Assembly: GCA_947623815.1 (NCBI GenBank)
Contig: CANQHO010000091.1
Location: 1 to 36,976, forward strand
Direction of reading: 5' to 3'
DNA: 36,976 nucleotides
Source of the DNA: an uncultured Bacilli bacterium
GTDB lineage: Bacteria; Bacillota_I; Bacilli_A; RF39; UBA660
The notes under the pieces: generated by a model
Database searches by the model: none
The model's input: the letters and a program-made list of their open reading frames with translations, nothing else
What the model was told of the DNA's origin: nothing
Shown here: positions 14,934-23,494 of the stretch, piece after piece
Numbering within the stretch: the first letter of the stretch is position 1
Layout of the letters: every line of letters begins with the position of its first letter
Translations under genes and position numbers: made by a program

Positions 14934-16929
14934 CGGCTGTTAAATCTGTTGTTAAAAAGGTTATCAAATCTTCTTTATCAAGTTCATCAGCATTCAATAA
15001 TCCTTCATCCTTAGCTAAATCTCTTAATTCTTCTACTGATAAATCTTCTAAACTTGCTTCTTCAAAATCACTAGTTGAAATAGTTTCATCATCATCTGGC
15101 ATACAACCGTGTTCAACTAAATATGATATTTGTTCTTTAGTAATTGTTTCATATTGAAGTAAAGTATTAGCAATTAAATCGAGCAATTTTCTATTTTCTT
15201 TTATAACTTTAGTTGTTTTTTTGTAACATTCATCAACAATTTTTCTAATTTCTTGATCTATTTCATAAGCAACTTGCGATGAGAAGTTACGACTTTTATT
15301 ATAATCTCTACCTAAGAAAACACTACCTTCTTGTTGTTCTAATTGAATAGGTCCTAAACTACTCATACCATATTCTGTAACCATTGCCCGGGCAATTTTA
15401 GTTGCTTGTTCAATATCGTTATGAGCACCAGTTGTTATTTCGTTAAATACTAATTCTTCTGATATACGACCACCAAGCAAACCACAAATTGTATCTAAAA
15501 GTTCATTTTTAGTTTGTAAGAAGGTTTCTTCTTTTGGAAGCATTAAATTATATCCTCCAGCTGAACCTCTTGGAATTATGGTTATTTTTTGAACTTCATT
15601 AGCCCCATCTAATTTAATTCCCATAACTGCGTGTCCGGCTTCATGATAAGCAACCGTTTTCTTTTCTTGTTCCGTATATTTTTTACTAACTTTAGCTGGT
15701 CCCATTAAAACTCGATCGTGGGCTTCGTCTATTTCCGCCATAGTTATAGCTTTTTTATGACGTCTTACCGTTAATAAAGCCGCTTCATTTAATAAGTTTT
15801 CCAAATCGGCTCCACTGAAACCAACTGTTCGATTAGATATATTATGTAATGATACATTTTTGGCAAATTTTTTATTTCTAGCATGAACTTCTAAGATTTC
15901 TTCCCGACCTTTTTTATCTGGTAAAGATACTTGAACTTGTCTATCGAATCTTCCCGGACGTAATAAGGCTGGATCTAATACATCTGGACGGTTAGTAGCA
16001 GCAATAATAATTATTCCTTCATTAGCCCCAAAACCATCCATTTCAGTAAGTAATTGGTTTAAGGTTTGTTCTCTTTCATCGTGACCGCCACCAATTCCAG
16101 AACCACGTTGACGACCGACAGCATCTATTTCATCAATGAATATTAGACATGGCGCATTATGTTTGGCTTGTTTAAACATATCTCTAACTCGGCTGGCACC
16201 AACACCGACAAATAATTCAACAAAATCAGAACCACTTATAAAGTAAAATGGAACATTGGCTTCCCCGGCTACCGCTTTAGCAAGCAATGTTTTACCTGTA
16301 CCTGGAGGACCAACTAATAAAACTCCTTTAGGAATTCTAGCCCCCATTTCTTGGAATTTTTTAGGTGCTTTCAAAAAGTCAATTAACTCTTGAACCTCTT
16401 CTTTTTCTTCAGTTAACCCGGCTACATCTTTAAAGGTTACTTTACCGGCATCCTCATTTAGACGGGCTCTACTTTTTCCAAAGTCCATTGATTTATTAGC
16501 GCTGCTCATTTGTCTGGAAACTAAAATAAAGGCAAACCCAGCAACTAATACTAATGGTAAAATGTTGACAATAAATAATAAAATCACATTAGAAGAAGGA
16601 TCGGCTTCGGTTTGAATCTTAAATTGACCAGTTTTTTTAACTTTCAATACTTGATTCATTACTTCTTCTGAAAGTGGGGCTCTTAAAAAGAATGTTTCTT
16701 TTTCATCATAGCCTTTTAATTTCCCAACAATTTCATATATTCCAGCATTGCTTTTTGGTGTGATTACAATTTCGGTTACATTAGACTTATTTATTTCGGA
16801 AATAAACTTATCATAAGTCAAATGATTTATTTTACGATTCAAAACTGTAATTAAGAAAAAAACACCAAACATTACAACAGTAATCAATAAATATGGTAAC
16901 AAACCACGACGTATGGTTTTTTTATTCAT
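14908..16929 (-). CDS. ftsH: ATP-dependent zinc metalloprotease FtsH
   Basis: A membrane AAA+ protease that degrades misfolded membrane proteins and regulators. Two membrane helices (11-30 and about 114-137) flank an extracellular domain. The AAA domain carries GPPGTGKT (207-214), IFIDEID (263-269) and [18 protein letters not shown]. The zinc site HEAGH lies at 429-433, with the third ligand expected in HNDIEQAT. The C-terminus is longer than usual: after an acidic linker from about 612, residues 630-660 ([30 protein letters not shown] region) resemble a Rho-N or SAP-type helix-extension-helix unit. AAGGAGGG precedes the ATG. It follows tilS by 11 bases; the hpt gene often found between them is absent. 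Confidence 0.96.
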   Translation of the reverse strand: MNKKTIRRGLLPYLLITVVMFGVFFLITVLNRKINHLTYDKFISEINKSNVTEIVITPKSNAGIYEIVGKLKGYDEKETFFLRAPLSEEVMNQVLKVKKTGQFKIQTEADPSSNVILLFIVNILPLVLVAGFAFILVSRQMSSANKSMDFGKSRARLNEDAGKVTFKDVAGLTEEKEEVQELIDFLKAPKKFQEMGARIPKGVLLVGPPGTGKTLLAKAVAGEANVPFYFISGSDFVELFVGVGASRVRDMFKQAKHNAPCLIFIDEIDAVGRQRGSGIGGGHDEREQTLNQLLTEMDGFGANEGIIIIAATNRPDVLDPALLRPGRFDRQVQVSLPDKKGREEILEVHARNKKFAKNVSLHNISNRTVGFSGADLENLLNEAALLTVRRHKKAITMAEIDEAHDRVLMGPAKVSKKYTEQEKKTVAYHEAGHAVMGIKLDGANEVQKITIIPRGSAGGYNLMLPKEETFLQTKNELLDTICGLLGGRISEELVFNEITTGAHNDIEQATKIARAMVTEYGMSSLGPIQLEQQEGSVFLGRDYNKSRNFSSQVAYEIDQEIRKIVDECYKKTTKVIKENRKLLDLIANTLLQYETITKEQISYLVEHGCMPDDDETISTSDFEEASLEDLSVEELRDLAKDEGLLNADELDKEDLITFLTTDLTAEKDLEDEN

Positions 16930-16940
16930 TATTTCCCTCC

Positions 16941-18266
16941 TTAATAATACCTAAGTATTATATCATACTTTTCTGATTTTGTTTTATCAAATTGCGATTT
17001 TTTTAAATTTGGCAACCAAACGATAGTACCTTTTGCATCTTCGATAATTGGATAAGTATCTCTTTTTAATGGATGAATATTATTTTCCATTAAAATATCA
17101 TTTATATTTTTATGGCCATTCATGTTTTTAACAAGCATTTTATCGCCATTTTGCCTAGTCCTTATATATAAAGGTAAGGTAATATCTTTAAAGTTTAAAC
17201 GACATATATCATTGCCATCGGTTTCACATTCATCGACTTTTTTTATAACATGATTATTTGGTAAATAAAATGGTGTATCAAGTATTTGTTTATCAATTAT
17301 ATTTAGTATATCTACCTTATCTTCGATTAAATATAAAAAATTATTTTCTTTAATTACTAAACTATTCAAAGGAAAATTTAATGTTTCGTTTTTCTTTTTA
17401 CTTTTAATTATTTTAAATAGTAATGATATATGTTTTTTTTGAATTAAATCAATATCTTTTGAATACCATTCAATTAAATATTTTTTTAAAATTTCTTGTT
17501 GAATAAATATATCTTTTTCCCAAAATAGTTTTATATTTATTTTATTATCTATAACAACTTGATTATAGTTTTTATTAACTTCTTTTTCTATATAATTATT
17601 GGCATTTAATATTTCTTCACTAAATTGATAAAATTTGCGATGAACATTCGGATCTTCCTTTTTTAAAAAAGGTAATAAATATTTGCGATATCGATTTCTC
17701 GTATATACATCCTTTTCATTTGAGTGATCGATTACATAAGGAATATTATTTTTCTTATCCCAAGTTTCTATTTCTAATTTAGTTGTATAAATCAACGGTC
17801 TTAAAATTTTCATATTATTTAAATTACTTTCGATAGCAAAACCAGCATAACCTTTTAAACTTGATCCTCTAACTAAACGCATCATAATTGTTTCAATCAA
17901 ATCATCGCCATGATGAGCGGTTAATAAATAATCTGCTTGATATTTATCTATGATTTTTTGAAAAAAGTTATACCTTTCATTTCTAGCATAATTATGAAAA
18001 TTTTCGTTTTCATAATTAGTTATTTCTTTTAATTCAAATATAATTTGCTGTTCTTCACAAAATTTTTTTACAAATATTGCCTCATTTTTACTTTCTTTTC
18101 GAACATTATGATTGACGTGGGCACAAACTATCTTAATTTTTTTTTCTTTTTTGACTAGATTGGTTAAATAAAGTAAAGCCATTGAATCGGGTCCACCACT
18201 ACAGGCAACTACTAATGTTTGATTATCTTTAATTTTATTTTTTAAAAAAACTAATGCTTCCTGCAT
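16941..18266 (-). CDS. tilS: tRNA(Ile)-lysidine synthase TilS
   Basis: TilS adds lysine to C34 of the CAU-anticodon isoleucine tRNA, so that it reads AUA codons; it is essential. The ATP-pyrophosphatase loop SGGPDS lies at 23-28, and CAHVNHNVR plus the HHGDDLIETIMMRLVRGSSLKG region complete the catalytic domain. The C-terminal TilS domains follow (GDKMLVKNMNGHKNINDILMEN and its partner). A TTG start six codons upstream is possible, but AAGGAG lies 5 bases from the ATG at 18266, giving 441 residues. It lies 11 bases after ung and 11 before ftsH, in one operon. AUA decoding matters here because AT-rich genomes use many AUA codons. Confidence 0.94.
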   Translation of the reverse strand: MQEALVFLKNKIKDNQTLVVACSGGPDSMALLYLTNLVKKEKKIKIVCAHVNHNVRKESKNEAIFVKKFCEEQQIIFELKEITNYENENFHNYARNERYNFFQKIIDKYQADYLLTAHHGDDLIETIMMRLVRGSSLKGYAGFAIESNLNNMKILRPLIYTTKLEIETWDKKNNIPYVIDHSNEKDVYTRNRYRKYLLPFLKKEDPNVHRKFYQFSEEILNANNYIEKEVNKNYNQVVIDNKINIKLFWEKDIFIQQEILKKYLIEWYSKDIDLIQKKHISLLFKIIKSKKKNETLNFPLNSLVIKENNFLYLIEDKVDILNIIDKQILDTPFYLPNNHVIKKVDECETDGNDICRLNFKDITLPLYIRTRQNGDKMLVKNMNGHKNINDILMENNIHPLKRDTYPIIEDAKGTIVWLPNLKKSQFDKTKSEKYDIILRYY

Positions 18267-18277
18267 AATTCTCCTTT

Positions 18278-18928
18278 CTACCAATCAATCGGTTTTTCCC
18301 CATGTTGTATTAAAAATTGATTCGTTTTAGAAAATGGTTTACTACCAAAAAAACCACGACTAGCAGAAAGTGGCGACGGATGGACACTTTCTAAAATCAA
18401 ATGATTTTTATTTTTTATCAATTCTTTTTTACTTCTAGCATAACTTCCCCACAAAAGAAACACTAAAGGCTTTTCTCTTTTACCTAATTCTTCTATTATT
18501 TTGTCAGTAAAAATTTCCCATCCATGTCCTTTATGAGATAGTGGACTATTAGCAACCACAGTCATAATTGAGTTTAGTAATAAAACTCCTTGACAAGCCC
18601 AATCAGTTAAATCAGTATTGGCTCTTTTTATTCCTAAATCGCCATAAATTTCTTGAAATATATTTCTCAATGATGGTGGCATCATCACCCCTGCTCTAAC
18701 TGAAAAAGATAATCCATGGGCTTCTTTTTCCCCATGATAAGGATCTTGCCCTAAAATCACTACTTTCACATCGTCAAAATCGGTTAATTTTAAGGCATTA
18801 AATATATCCTTATATTCCGGATAAATAGTTTTATTTTGATATTCTTTTTTTACAAATATTCCTAAATCACGAAAATAATCTTTTTTATATTCATCTTTTA
18901 AAATTTCATCCCATTTTTTATTTATCAT
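18278..18928 (-). CDS. ung: Uracil-DNA glycosylase
   Basis: A family 1 uracil-DNA glycosylase that removes uracil from DNA to start base excision repair. The water-activating loop GQDPYHG lies at 60-66 (Asp62), the Phe/Asn uracil pocket lies in LSFSVRAG and LLNSIMTV (near 118-124), and the catalytic-His, DNA-intercalation loop HPSPLSA lies at 183-189. The length (216) is usual. A GTG start three codons upstream is possible, but GGAG is better placed for the ATG at 18928. It heads the ung-tilS-ftsH run. Confidence 0.96.
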   Translation of the reverse strand: MINKKWDEILKDEYKKDYFRDLGIFVKKEYQNKTIYPEYKDIFNALKLTDFDDVKVVILGQDPYHGEKEAHGLSFSVRAGVMMPPSLRNIFQEIYGDLGIKRANTDLTDWACQGVLLLNSIMTVVANSPLSHKGHGWEIFTDKIIEELGKREKPLVFLLWGSYARSKKELIKNKNHLILESVHPSPLSASRGFFGSKPFSKTNQFLIQHGEKPIDW

Positions 18929-18970
18929 AATTCCCACTCCAAAATTATTTTATCATATTTTACTTTGTTT

Positions 18971-20233
18971 TTAAAGGCTTTCTTTTAGTTTCATCATAGT
19001 ATATAAATTTATAACAATCAAAATTGCCACTAACCAATCAACTATTTGCCATAATAAGGTTGGCGATAAAAAACAACCAATAAATACATTCACTAATGTA
19101 ATTATTTTTAAAACAAATAAATATTTTTTGTATTGTTTAGGAAAAAGGAATTGAAATGATACTTCTCCATAATAATAACCCGTTAAAATAGTGGAAAAGG
19201 AAAATAAAAAGATAAAAAAAGTTAGTAAGTAGGTCCCCAAAGAACCAAAATGATAATAGAAAGCATAGGATACCATTTCTATTCCATTAAAGTCTGTATA
19301 GGTTAATGTTTGATATGGACTACATAAAATAAATATAGCGGTTGCCCCACAAATTATTATTCCCGTAATATATACACCAAGCACTTGCATAAATGCCTGT
19401 TTGGATATATTATTGTTAGTTGTGGTGGATGCTACAATAGAGCCGGTTCCAATTCCTACTTCTGTTGAAAAAATACCTCGTTGTACACCGATAATAACTG
19501 TACTTATAATCCCCCCTTTTAACCCTTTTCCATTAAATGCTTCTTTAATAAATAAATTTAAAATGTTGGGAATAATTGTAATATTTTTTATAAATACTAT
19601 TAAGGCTAAAATTAAATAGAGACTCAACATAAATGGCACTAATTTTTCACTTATTTTAGAGATAGATTTTAAACCACCAATTATACAAATAGAAGTTAAT
19701 ATTACAATAATTATCCCAATGATAAAAGGAGATATATTTTTAAATACTTGAACCGATTTGGTTATGGTATTTGTTTGTATTTCTAGAAATCCACCAATAT
19801 AACAAAAAATAATCAATATACTATATAAAATGGCTAATCTTTTATTATTTAATCCTTTGCTTATATAATAACTAGGTCCACCAAAATAATTTTTATTTTT
19901 TTTAATTCGATATTTCATTCCCAATATTGTTTCTGCGTATGATAAAACCGCACTAAATAAAGATATTACCATTAACCAAAATAAACTTCCAACTCCTCCA
20001 TAATATATGGCTAAGGCTACTCCGGCAATACTGCCAACCCCTATCTTACCTCCTAATGTCACCATTAAAGTTGCAAAGGAATTTATCGATGATTTGTTTT
20101 CTTTTACTTTTATATTATTTATAATTGATGATATTTTCAAGGTTTTAAATTTGGTTTTGATTTGCCAAGTAAAACTAGTAAGTAGTATTAAAGCGGTCAC
20201 TATTGACCAACTAAGTTTTAATATTAGTTCCAT
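18971..20233 (-). CDS. AGCS-family sodium/amino acid symporter
   Basis: A membrane symporter of the alanine or glycine:cation symporter family, which imports alanine, glycine or a related amino acid with sodium. About ten or eleven helices are seen. Family motifs: GGKIGVGSIAGVALAIYYGGVGSLFW near 61-86, FGGPSYYISKGL near 117-128, and GVQRGIFSTEVGIGTGSIVAS in the second half, equivalent to the GVKRGLFSNEAGMGS signature. At 420 residues it is slightly shorter than usual AGCS proteins, mainly at the ends. GGTGGT precedes the ATG. It lies between ung and rsmA on the same strand, with a terminator before it, so it may have its own promoter. Confidence 0.9.
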   Translation of the reverse strand: MELILKLSWSIVTALILLTSFTWQIKTKFKTLKISSIINNIKVKENKSSINSFATLMVTLGGKIGVGSIAGVALAIYYGGVGSLFWLMVISLFSAVLSYAETILGMKYRIKKNKNYFGGPSYYISKGLNNKRLAILYSILIIFCYIGGFLEIQTNTITKSVQVFKNISPFIIGIIIVILTSICIIGGLKSISKISEKLVPFMLSLYLILALIVFIKNITIIPNILNLFIKEAFNGKGLKGGIISTVIIGVQRGIFSTEVGIGTGSIVASTTTNNNISKQAFMQVLGVYITGIIICGATAIFILCSPYQTLTYTDFNGIEMVSYAFYYHFGSLGTYLLTFFIFLFSFSTILTGYYYGEVSFQFLFPKQYKKYLFVLKIITLVNVFIGCFLSPTLLWQIVDWLVAILIVINLYTMMKLKESL

Positions 20234-20283
20234 AAAACCACCATCATTATTTTATCTAAATCAATTATCTTTTTTTGTCAAAA

Positions 20284-20316
20284 ATAAAAGTATACAATTT
20301 TTTTGTACACTTTTAT
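20284..20316 (-). terminator. Terminator after rsmA
   Basis: Fourteen-base arms (ATAAAAGTGTACAA with TTGTATACTTTTAT on the minus strand, one G-U pair) around a 5-base loop, followed by TTTTTG. It separates rsmA from the symporter gene. Confidence 0.8.
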
Positions 20317-20325
20317 AATTTCAAA

Positions 20326-21162
20326 TTAAATATTTTTTGTTAGTTCATTAGATATTTCAATAAAAATATCAATAGATAACTGTTCCGCCCTTACTGTTAA
20401 ATCATATTCATGTTTCTTTAAAACTTTTTCTATAATATTTAAATCATATTGTTTTAAGTTATTCCTAATAGTTTTTCTTTTTTGTTTAAAAGCATCTTTG
20501 ACTAATTTAAAAAATACTTTTTCATCTAAAACTTTATATTGACAAGTTTTTTTATTAAATGATATTACAATACTATCAACATTTGGTTTAGGTATAAATA
20601 CATTTCTTGAAACATCCATAATTTTTTGAACATCAAAATAATAATCTAAAAAAATAGATAATGATGAATAATCTTTACTACCCGGTTTGGCTTTAAATCT
20701 GTTTCCCACTTCCTTTTGAACCATTACTACCATTTTTTCTAAAGATATTCTATTTTCTATAAACTTCATTATTATAGGTGTAGTTATATAATAAGGAAGA
20801 TTGGCAACAACATATAAATTTTTATATGAATATTTTTTTAAAATATTTTGTAAATCAACTTTTAAAAAGTCTTCAAAAATAATATCGATATTCTCATAAT
20901 CTTTTAATGTTTCATCTAAAATGGGCTTTAATTTAACATCTATTTCAAAACATAAAACTTGTTTAGCAATATTGGCTAACTCACAAGTTAATGAACCAGC
21001 ACCTGGACCAATTTCTATAACTAAACTATCTTCTTTAATATCTGCTTTTTTGACAATGTTTTGAATTATATTATAATCGATAATAAAATTTTGTCCAAAC
21101 ATTTTTTTAAAATCAAAATTGTTTTTTTCTATTATTTCCTTTATTTTATTTAATGATAACAT
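20326..21162 (-). CDS. rsmA: 16S rRNA (A1518/A1519-N6)-dimethyltransferase RsmA
   Basis: RsmA (KsgA) dimethylates two adjacent adenosines in the last hairpin of 16S rRNA during 30S maturation. The SAM-binding motif VIEIGPGAG lies at 48-56 and the catalytic NLPYY at 121-125. The N-terminal QNFIID and the C-terminal helical domain (FKQKRKTIRNNL) are also typical. At 278 residues it has normal length. In Bacillus the gene is near tatD and rnmV in the origin region; here it lies about 4 kb from tatD, with the accessory genes between them, which suggests those genes were inserted. A clear promoter lies upstream. Confidence 0.95.
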   Translation of the reverse strand: MLSLNKIKEIIEKNNFDFKKMFGQNFIIDYNIIQNIVKKADIKEDSLVIEIGPGAGSLTCELANIAKQVLCFEIDVKLKPILDETLKDYENIDIIFEDFLKVDLQNILKKYSYKNLYVVANLPYYITTPIIMKFIENRISLEKMVVMVQKEVGNRFKAKPGSKDYSSLSIFLDYYFDVQKIMDVSRNVFIPKPNVDSIVISFNKKTCQYKVLDEKVFFKLVKDAFKQKRKTIRNNLKQYDLNIIEKVLKKHEYDLTVRAEQLSIDIFIEISNELTKNI

Positions 21163-21181
21163 GTATTTCTCTCCCGCTTAA

Positions 21182-21210
21182 ATTATACTAAATATTAACT
21201 TCTATAGCAA
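21182..21210 (-). promoter_or_regulatory. rsmA promoter
   Basis: Minus strand TTGCTA (21205-21210), 17 bases, TATAAT (21182-21187). Confidence 0.6.
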
Positions 21211-21284
21211 GATTTTAAAAAAAATGATAAAATTATGCAAGGATATGGTAGTCTATATTGTATTATTTGTAGGAGGTAAGAGAA

Positions 21285-21752
21285 GTGGACAAACAATATA
21301 TTGAAGAATTATATGAGCGAAATGTTGATAGAATGTATAAAATTTGTTTTATTTTCTTTAAAGGAAATAAAAGTAATATTGAAGATGCTATTCAATCAAT
21401 ATTTGTAAAAGTTATGGAAAAAAATATTGTTTTTGATAGTTTAGAACATGAAAAGGCTTGGTTTATAGTTGCTACTAACAATTACTGTAAAAACAAAGTT
21501 AAACATTGGTGGAACAAAAATGTTGAATTAAATTTTGATGTTTTAGAAGAAAATAAAATTGATCAAACATTATTAGAAGTTTTAAACTTACCAGATAAAT
21601 ATAAAATTCCTATTTATATGCATTATTATGAAGGTTATTCATGTAATGAAATAGCTAAAATGTTAAAAACAAAAGAAAATACAGTTTATTCTTATTTACA
21701 TAGAGGTAGACTGTTATTAAAAGATATGATTGAAGGTGATTTAAATGAATAA
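21285..21752 (+). CDS. ECF-type RNA polymerase sigma factor
   Basis: A two-domain extracytoplasmic-function sigma factor. Region 2 spans about residues 6-75, with DAIQSIFVKVMEK as the core-binding helix. Region 4 spans about 96-148, where CNEIAKMLKTKENTVYSYLHRGR is the -35-recognition helix-turn-helix. The start is GTG, with AGGAGGT 7-8 bases upstream. It overlaps the next gene by 8 bases, which encodes a single-pass membrane protein; the pair forms a sigma and anti-sigma unit typical of envelope or antimicrobial stress responses. Such operons usually self-activate, but I could not identify an ECF promoter with confidence. The stimulus is unknown. Confidence 0.9.
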   Translation: MDKQYIEELYERNVDRMYKICFIFFKGNKSNIEDAIQSIFVKVMEKNIVFDSLEHEKAWFIVATNNYCKNKVKHWWNKNVELNFDVLEENKIDQTLLEVLNLPDKYKIPIYMHYYEGYSCNEIAKMLKTKENTVYSYLHRGRLLLKDMIEGDLNE

Positions 21753-22737
21753 ATTTAAAGAAACAATTGATAAAATTGAATTACAAGAGGGGGAAAGAAG
21801 AAAAATGTTAAATAATATTTTAAATAATGAAAAAGAACCAAATTATAAACCAAAACCATTTGTTTTAAAATTTGCCATTTTTATAGTAGGATTTATTTTA
21901 CTATCCGGTTCATGTTATGCCTTAGTTAAAATTTTTAAATTTGATGAGCATTTTAAATGGTTATTTGATAAAAATGATGAAGAATTAGAACAAGCAGGTG
22001 TTCAAGGTACTGATGTTGCTGTAACTAAAGAATTTGATGATATAGTTGTTACTATTAACCAAACAATTCTTGATGAAACTGAAGTTTATATTATGGCTTC
22101 AATTCAAAAGAAAACGGAAAATTTTGATTTAGAAGATAGTTTCCTTTCACCGGGTAAAACTTTTAATGAAAAAGTAATGGACGAAGTTTATATGCTTGAT
22201 TACTGTCATACTGATATAAATTTTGGTTGTGTTAGTAAAGGAACTGCTGGTCAAGATGAAAGCAATATCATGTTTGACTTTTCTGTCGATAAGGAAATAA
22301 AAGACAGTCAAGATGTGGTATTAAGATTAGTTAGTAAAAACAAATATTATGATATTCCATTCACTATTTATAAAAATGATATGAAAAATAAAACAATTGA
22401 TGTAAATAAAGTTGTCTATAATAAAAATGATGTAATAGCGACATTAAAAACTATTAAATTAACACCTTTTAGAGTTATATTTATTATGGATTATAATAAA
22501 GATCCTAATAGTATTTCTGAAAAAATTGCAGAAGATATAAGTTTAGATGTTTTTAATGATTCAGCTGACGGACATAATTTCATAACATTTAATGATGGTT
22601 CGACTATGGAATTAAAAGTTTGGGGACAAACTTTAACCCAAGTTGAAAGTGAATTTGGGGAAAGTGCCAGCCAAATAGTTGATATTGATACAATTAAATC
22701 CTTTACTATCAATAATAATGTTATTGAAATTAAATAA
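21745..22737 (+). CDS. DUF4179-like membrane protein, probable anti-sigma factor
   Basis: Probably the membrane partner that holds the ECF sigma factor inactive. Residues 1-38 are cytosolic and charged, 39-63 are a membrane helix, and 64-330 are extracellular. The extracellular part begins with FDEHFKWLFDKNDEELEQAG and then FDDIVVTINQTILDETEVYIMASI, the kind of strand pattern that DUF4179 proteins show after their membrane helix. The family call is from memory and moderately sure. Unlike ZAS-type anti-sigma factors it shows no His-Cys-Cys zinc motif. Translation is coupled to the sigma gene (ATGAATAA overlap, GGTGAT upstream). Its terminator is the hairpin at 22807-22830, which may instead belong to the IS. 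Confidence 0.75.
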   Translation: MNKFKETIDKIELQEGERRKMLNNILNNEKEPNYKPKPFVLKFAIFIVGFILLSGSCYALVKIFKFDEHFKWLFDKNDEELEQAGVQGTDVAVTKEFDDIVVTINQTILDETEVYIMASIQKKTENFDLEDSFLSPGKTFNEKVMDEVYMLDYCHTDINFGCVSKGTAGQDESNIMFDFSVDKEIKDSQDVVLRLVSKNKYYDIPFTIYKNDMKNKTIDVNKVVYNKNDVIATLKTIKLTPFRVIFIMDYNKDPNSISEKIAEDISLDVFNDSADGHNFITFNDGSTMELKVWGQTLTQVESEFGESASQIVDIDTIKSFTINNNVIEIK

Positions 22738-22806
22738 CTTACTTCCAAAATCATAACCACGCCTAAAAGACGTGGTTTGCACTAGCCCTATAAGGGCATA
22801 TTATTG

Positions 22807-22830
22807 GCCAGCATTTTTAAAAGTGCTGGC
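22807..22830 (+). terminator. Terminator-like hairpin GCCAGCA/TGCTGGC
   Basis: Perfect 7-base G+C-rich arms with a 10-base loop, followed by TTTCTCTTTG on the plus strand. It may end the sigma/anti-sigma transcript or protect the IS from readthrough. Confidence 0.65.
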
Positions 22831-22867
22831 TTTCTCTTTGTTCAAGCACAAATGCCTTTTCTCCTAG

Positions 22868-23314
22868 CTACCCTTTAAAAGGGTTTTTATATTCTTTTTT
22901 CATCATTTTATCTTCTAGTTGATCTTCTTTTTCCTGTTCTCTTATGTATTTCTTTATCGTTGCTTCATTTAATCCTACTGTACTTACATAATATCCTGTT
23001 GCCCAAAAATTTCTGTTCCCTAACTTATATTTTAAGTTGGCATGTCTTTCAAATAACATCATTGTACTTTTCCCTTTTAGGTATCCCATAAAATTTGATA
23101 CACTTATTTTTGGTGGTATTTCCAATAGTAAATGTACATGATCTGGCATTAAGTTTCCTTCTATTATTTTCACACCTTTATATTGACATAATCTTCCTAT
23201 TATTTCTGCCAAATCCTTTCTTAATTTATGATATATCATTTTTCTTCTATATTTAGGTATAAATACTATGTGATATTTGCACTTCCATTTTGTATGTGTT
23301 AAACTATTAGCTAT
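22868..23314 (-). CDS. tnpA: IS200 family Y1 transposase TnpA, start codon reads ATA
   Basis: A single-strand HUH transposase. The HUH motif is in PDHVHLLLEI and the catalytic Tyr in EATIKKYIREQ; PPKISVSNFMGYLKGKS and FWATGYYVSTVGLN are family landmarks. The first ATG gives only 123 residues and begins inside the first domain. The same frame extends upstream through conserved N-terminal sequence (ANSLTHTKWKCKYHIVF, then PKYRRK) to codon 23312-23314, where the related proteins have ATG but the sequence here is ATA. That codon has GGAAGTGG at proper spacing, giving 148 residues, the family length. No in-frame ATG, GTG or TTG lies between it and the next upstream stop. Expression is therefore doubtful. 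Confidence 0.85.
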   Translation of the reverse strand: MANSLTHTKWKCKYHIVFIPKYRRKMIYHKLRKDLAEIIGRLCQYKGVKIIEGNLMPDHVHLLLEIPPKISVSNFMGYLKGKSTMMLFERHANLKYKLGNRNFWATGYYVSTVGLNEATIKKYIREQEKEDQLEDKMMKKEYKNPFKG

Positions 23315-23330
23315 AGAGCACCACTTCCTT

Positions 23331-23369
23331 TCTGATATAATTGAGGCCTGACACCTAAATTATATCAGA
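23331..23369 (-). promoter_or_regulatory. Hairpin upstream of tnpA
   Basis: Twelve-base perfect arms (23331-23342 and 23358-23369, TCTGATATAATT and AATTATATCAGA) end next to the tnpA ribosome site. In IS200, upstream hairpins limit transposase expression; this one is placed to do so. Confidence 0.55.
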
Positions 23370-23466
23370 CGTGGCGCTCTTTTGCTTAAGCATTTAACTC
23401 CTACACATATAATGTGTGGTTTTTACTTCCCGCACAAAGTGTGGGAAGAGTCCTAAAGGTTAATTA

Positions 23467-23494
23467 AAACTTAGCAATGCAACGCTAAGTTTTT
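23467..23494 (-). terminator. Terminator of the prepilin-like gene
   Basis: Perfect 10-base arms AAAACTTAGC and GCTAAGTTTT with an 8-base loop, beginning at the stop codon of the gene at 23495-24706. Confidence 0.7.

Larger units (their letters stand above)
22745..23450 (-). mobile_element. IS200-type insertion sequence (about 700 bp)
   Basis: A single Y1 transposase gene is flanked by subterminal hairpins instead of terminal inverted repeats, as in IS200. One end, downstream of tnpA, has AACCACG/CGTGGTT (22755-22777) and GCCCT/AGGGC (22785-22797). The other, upstream, has ACACAT/ATGTGT (23403-23417) and an imperfect hairpin at 23426-23448. The exact ends are estimates because IS200 elements make no target duplication. 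Confidence 0.75.

Noticed and set aside
6976-20316. Similar terminator sequences at 6976 and 20284
   Set aside because: Both begin with AAAATAAAAG and share TATACA, but hairpins of this AT-rich type are easily alike by chance, and no other similarity surrounds them.
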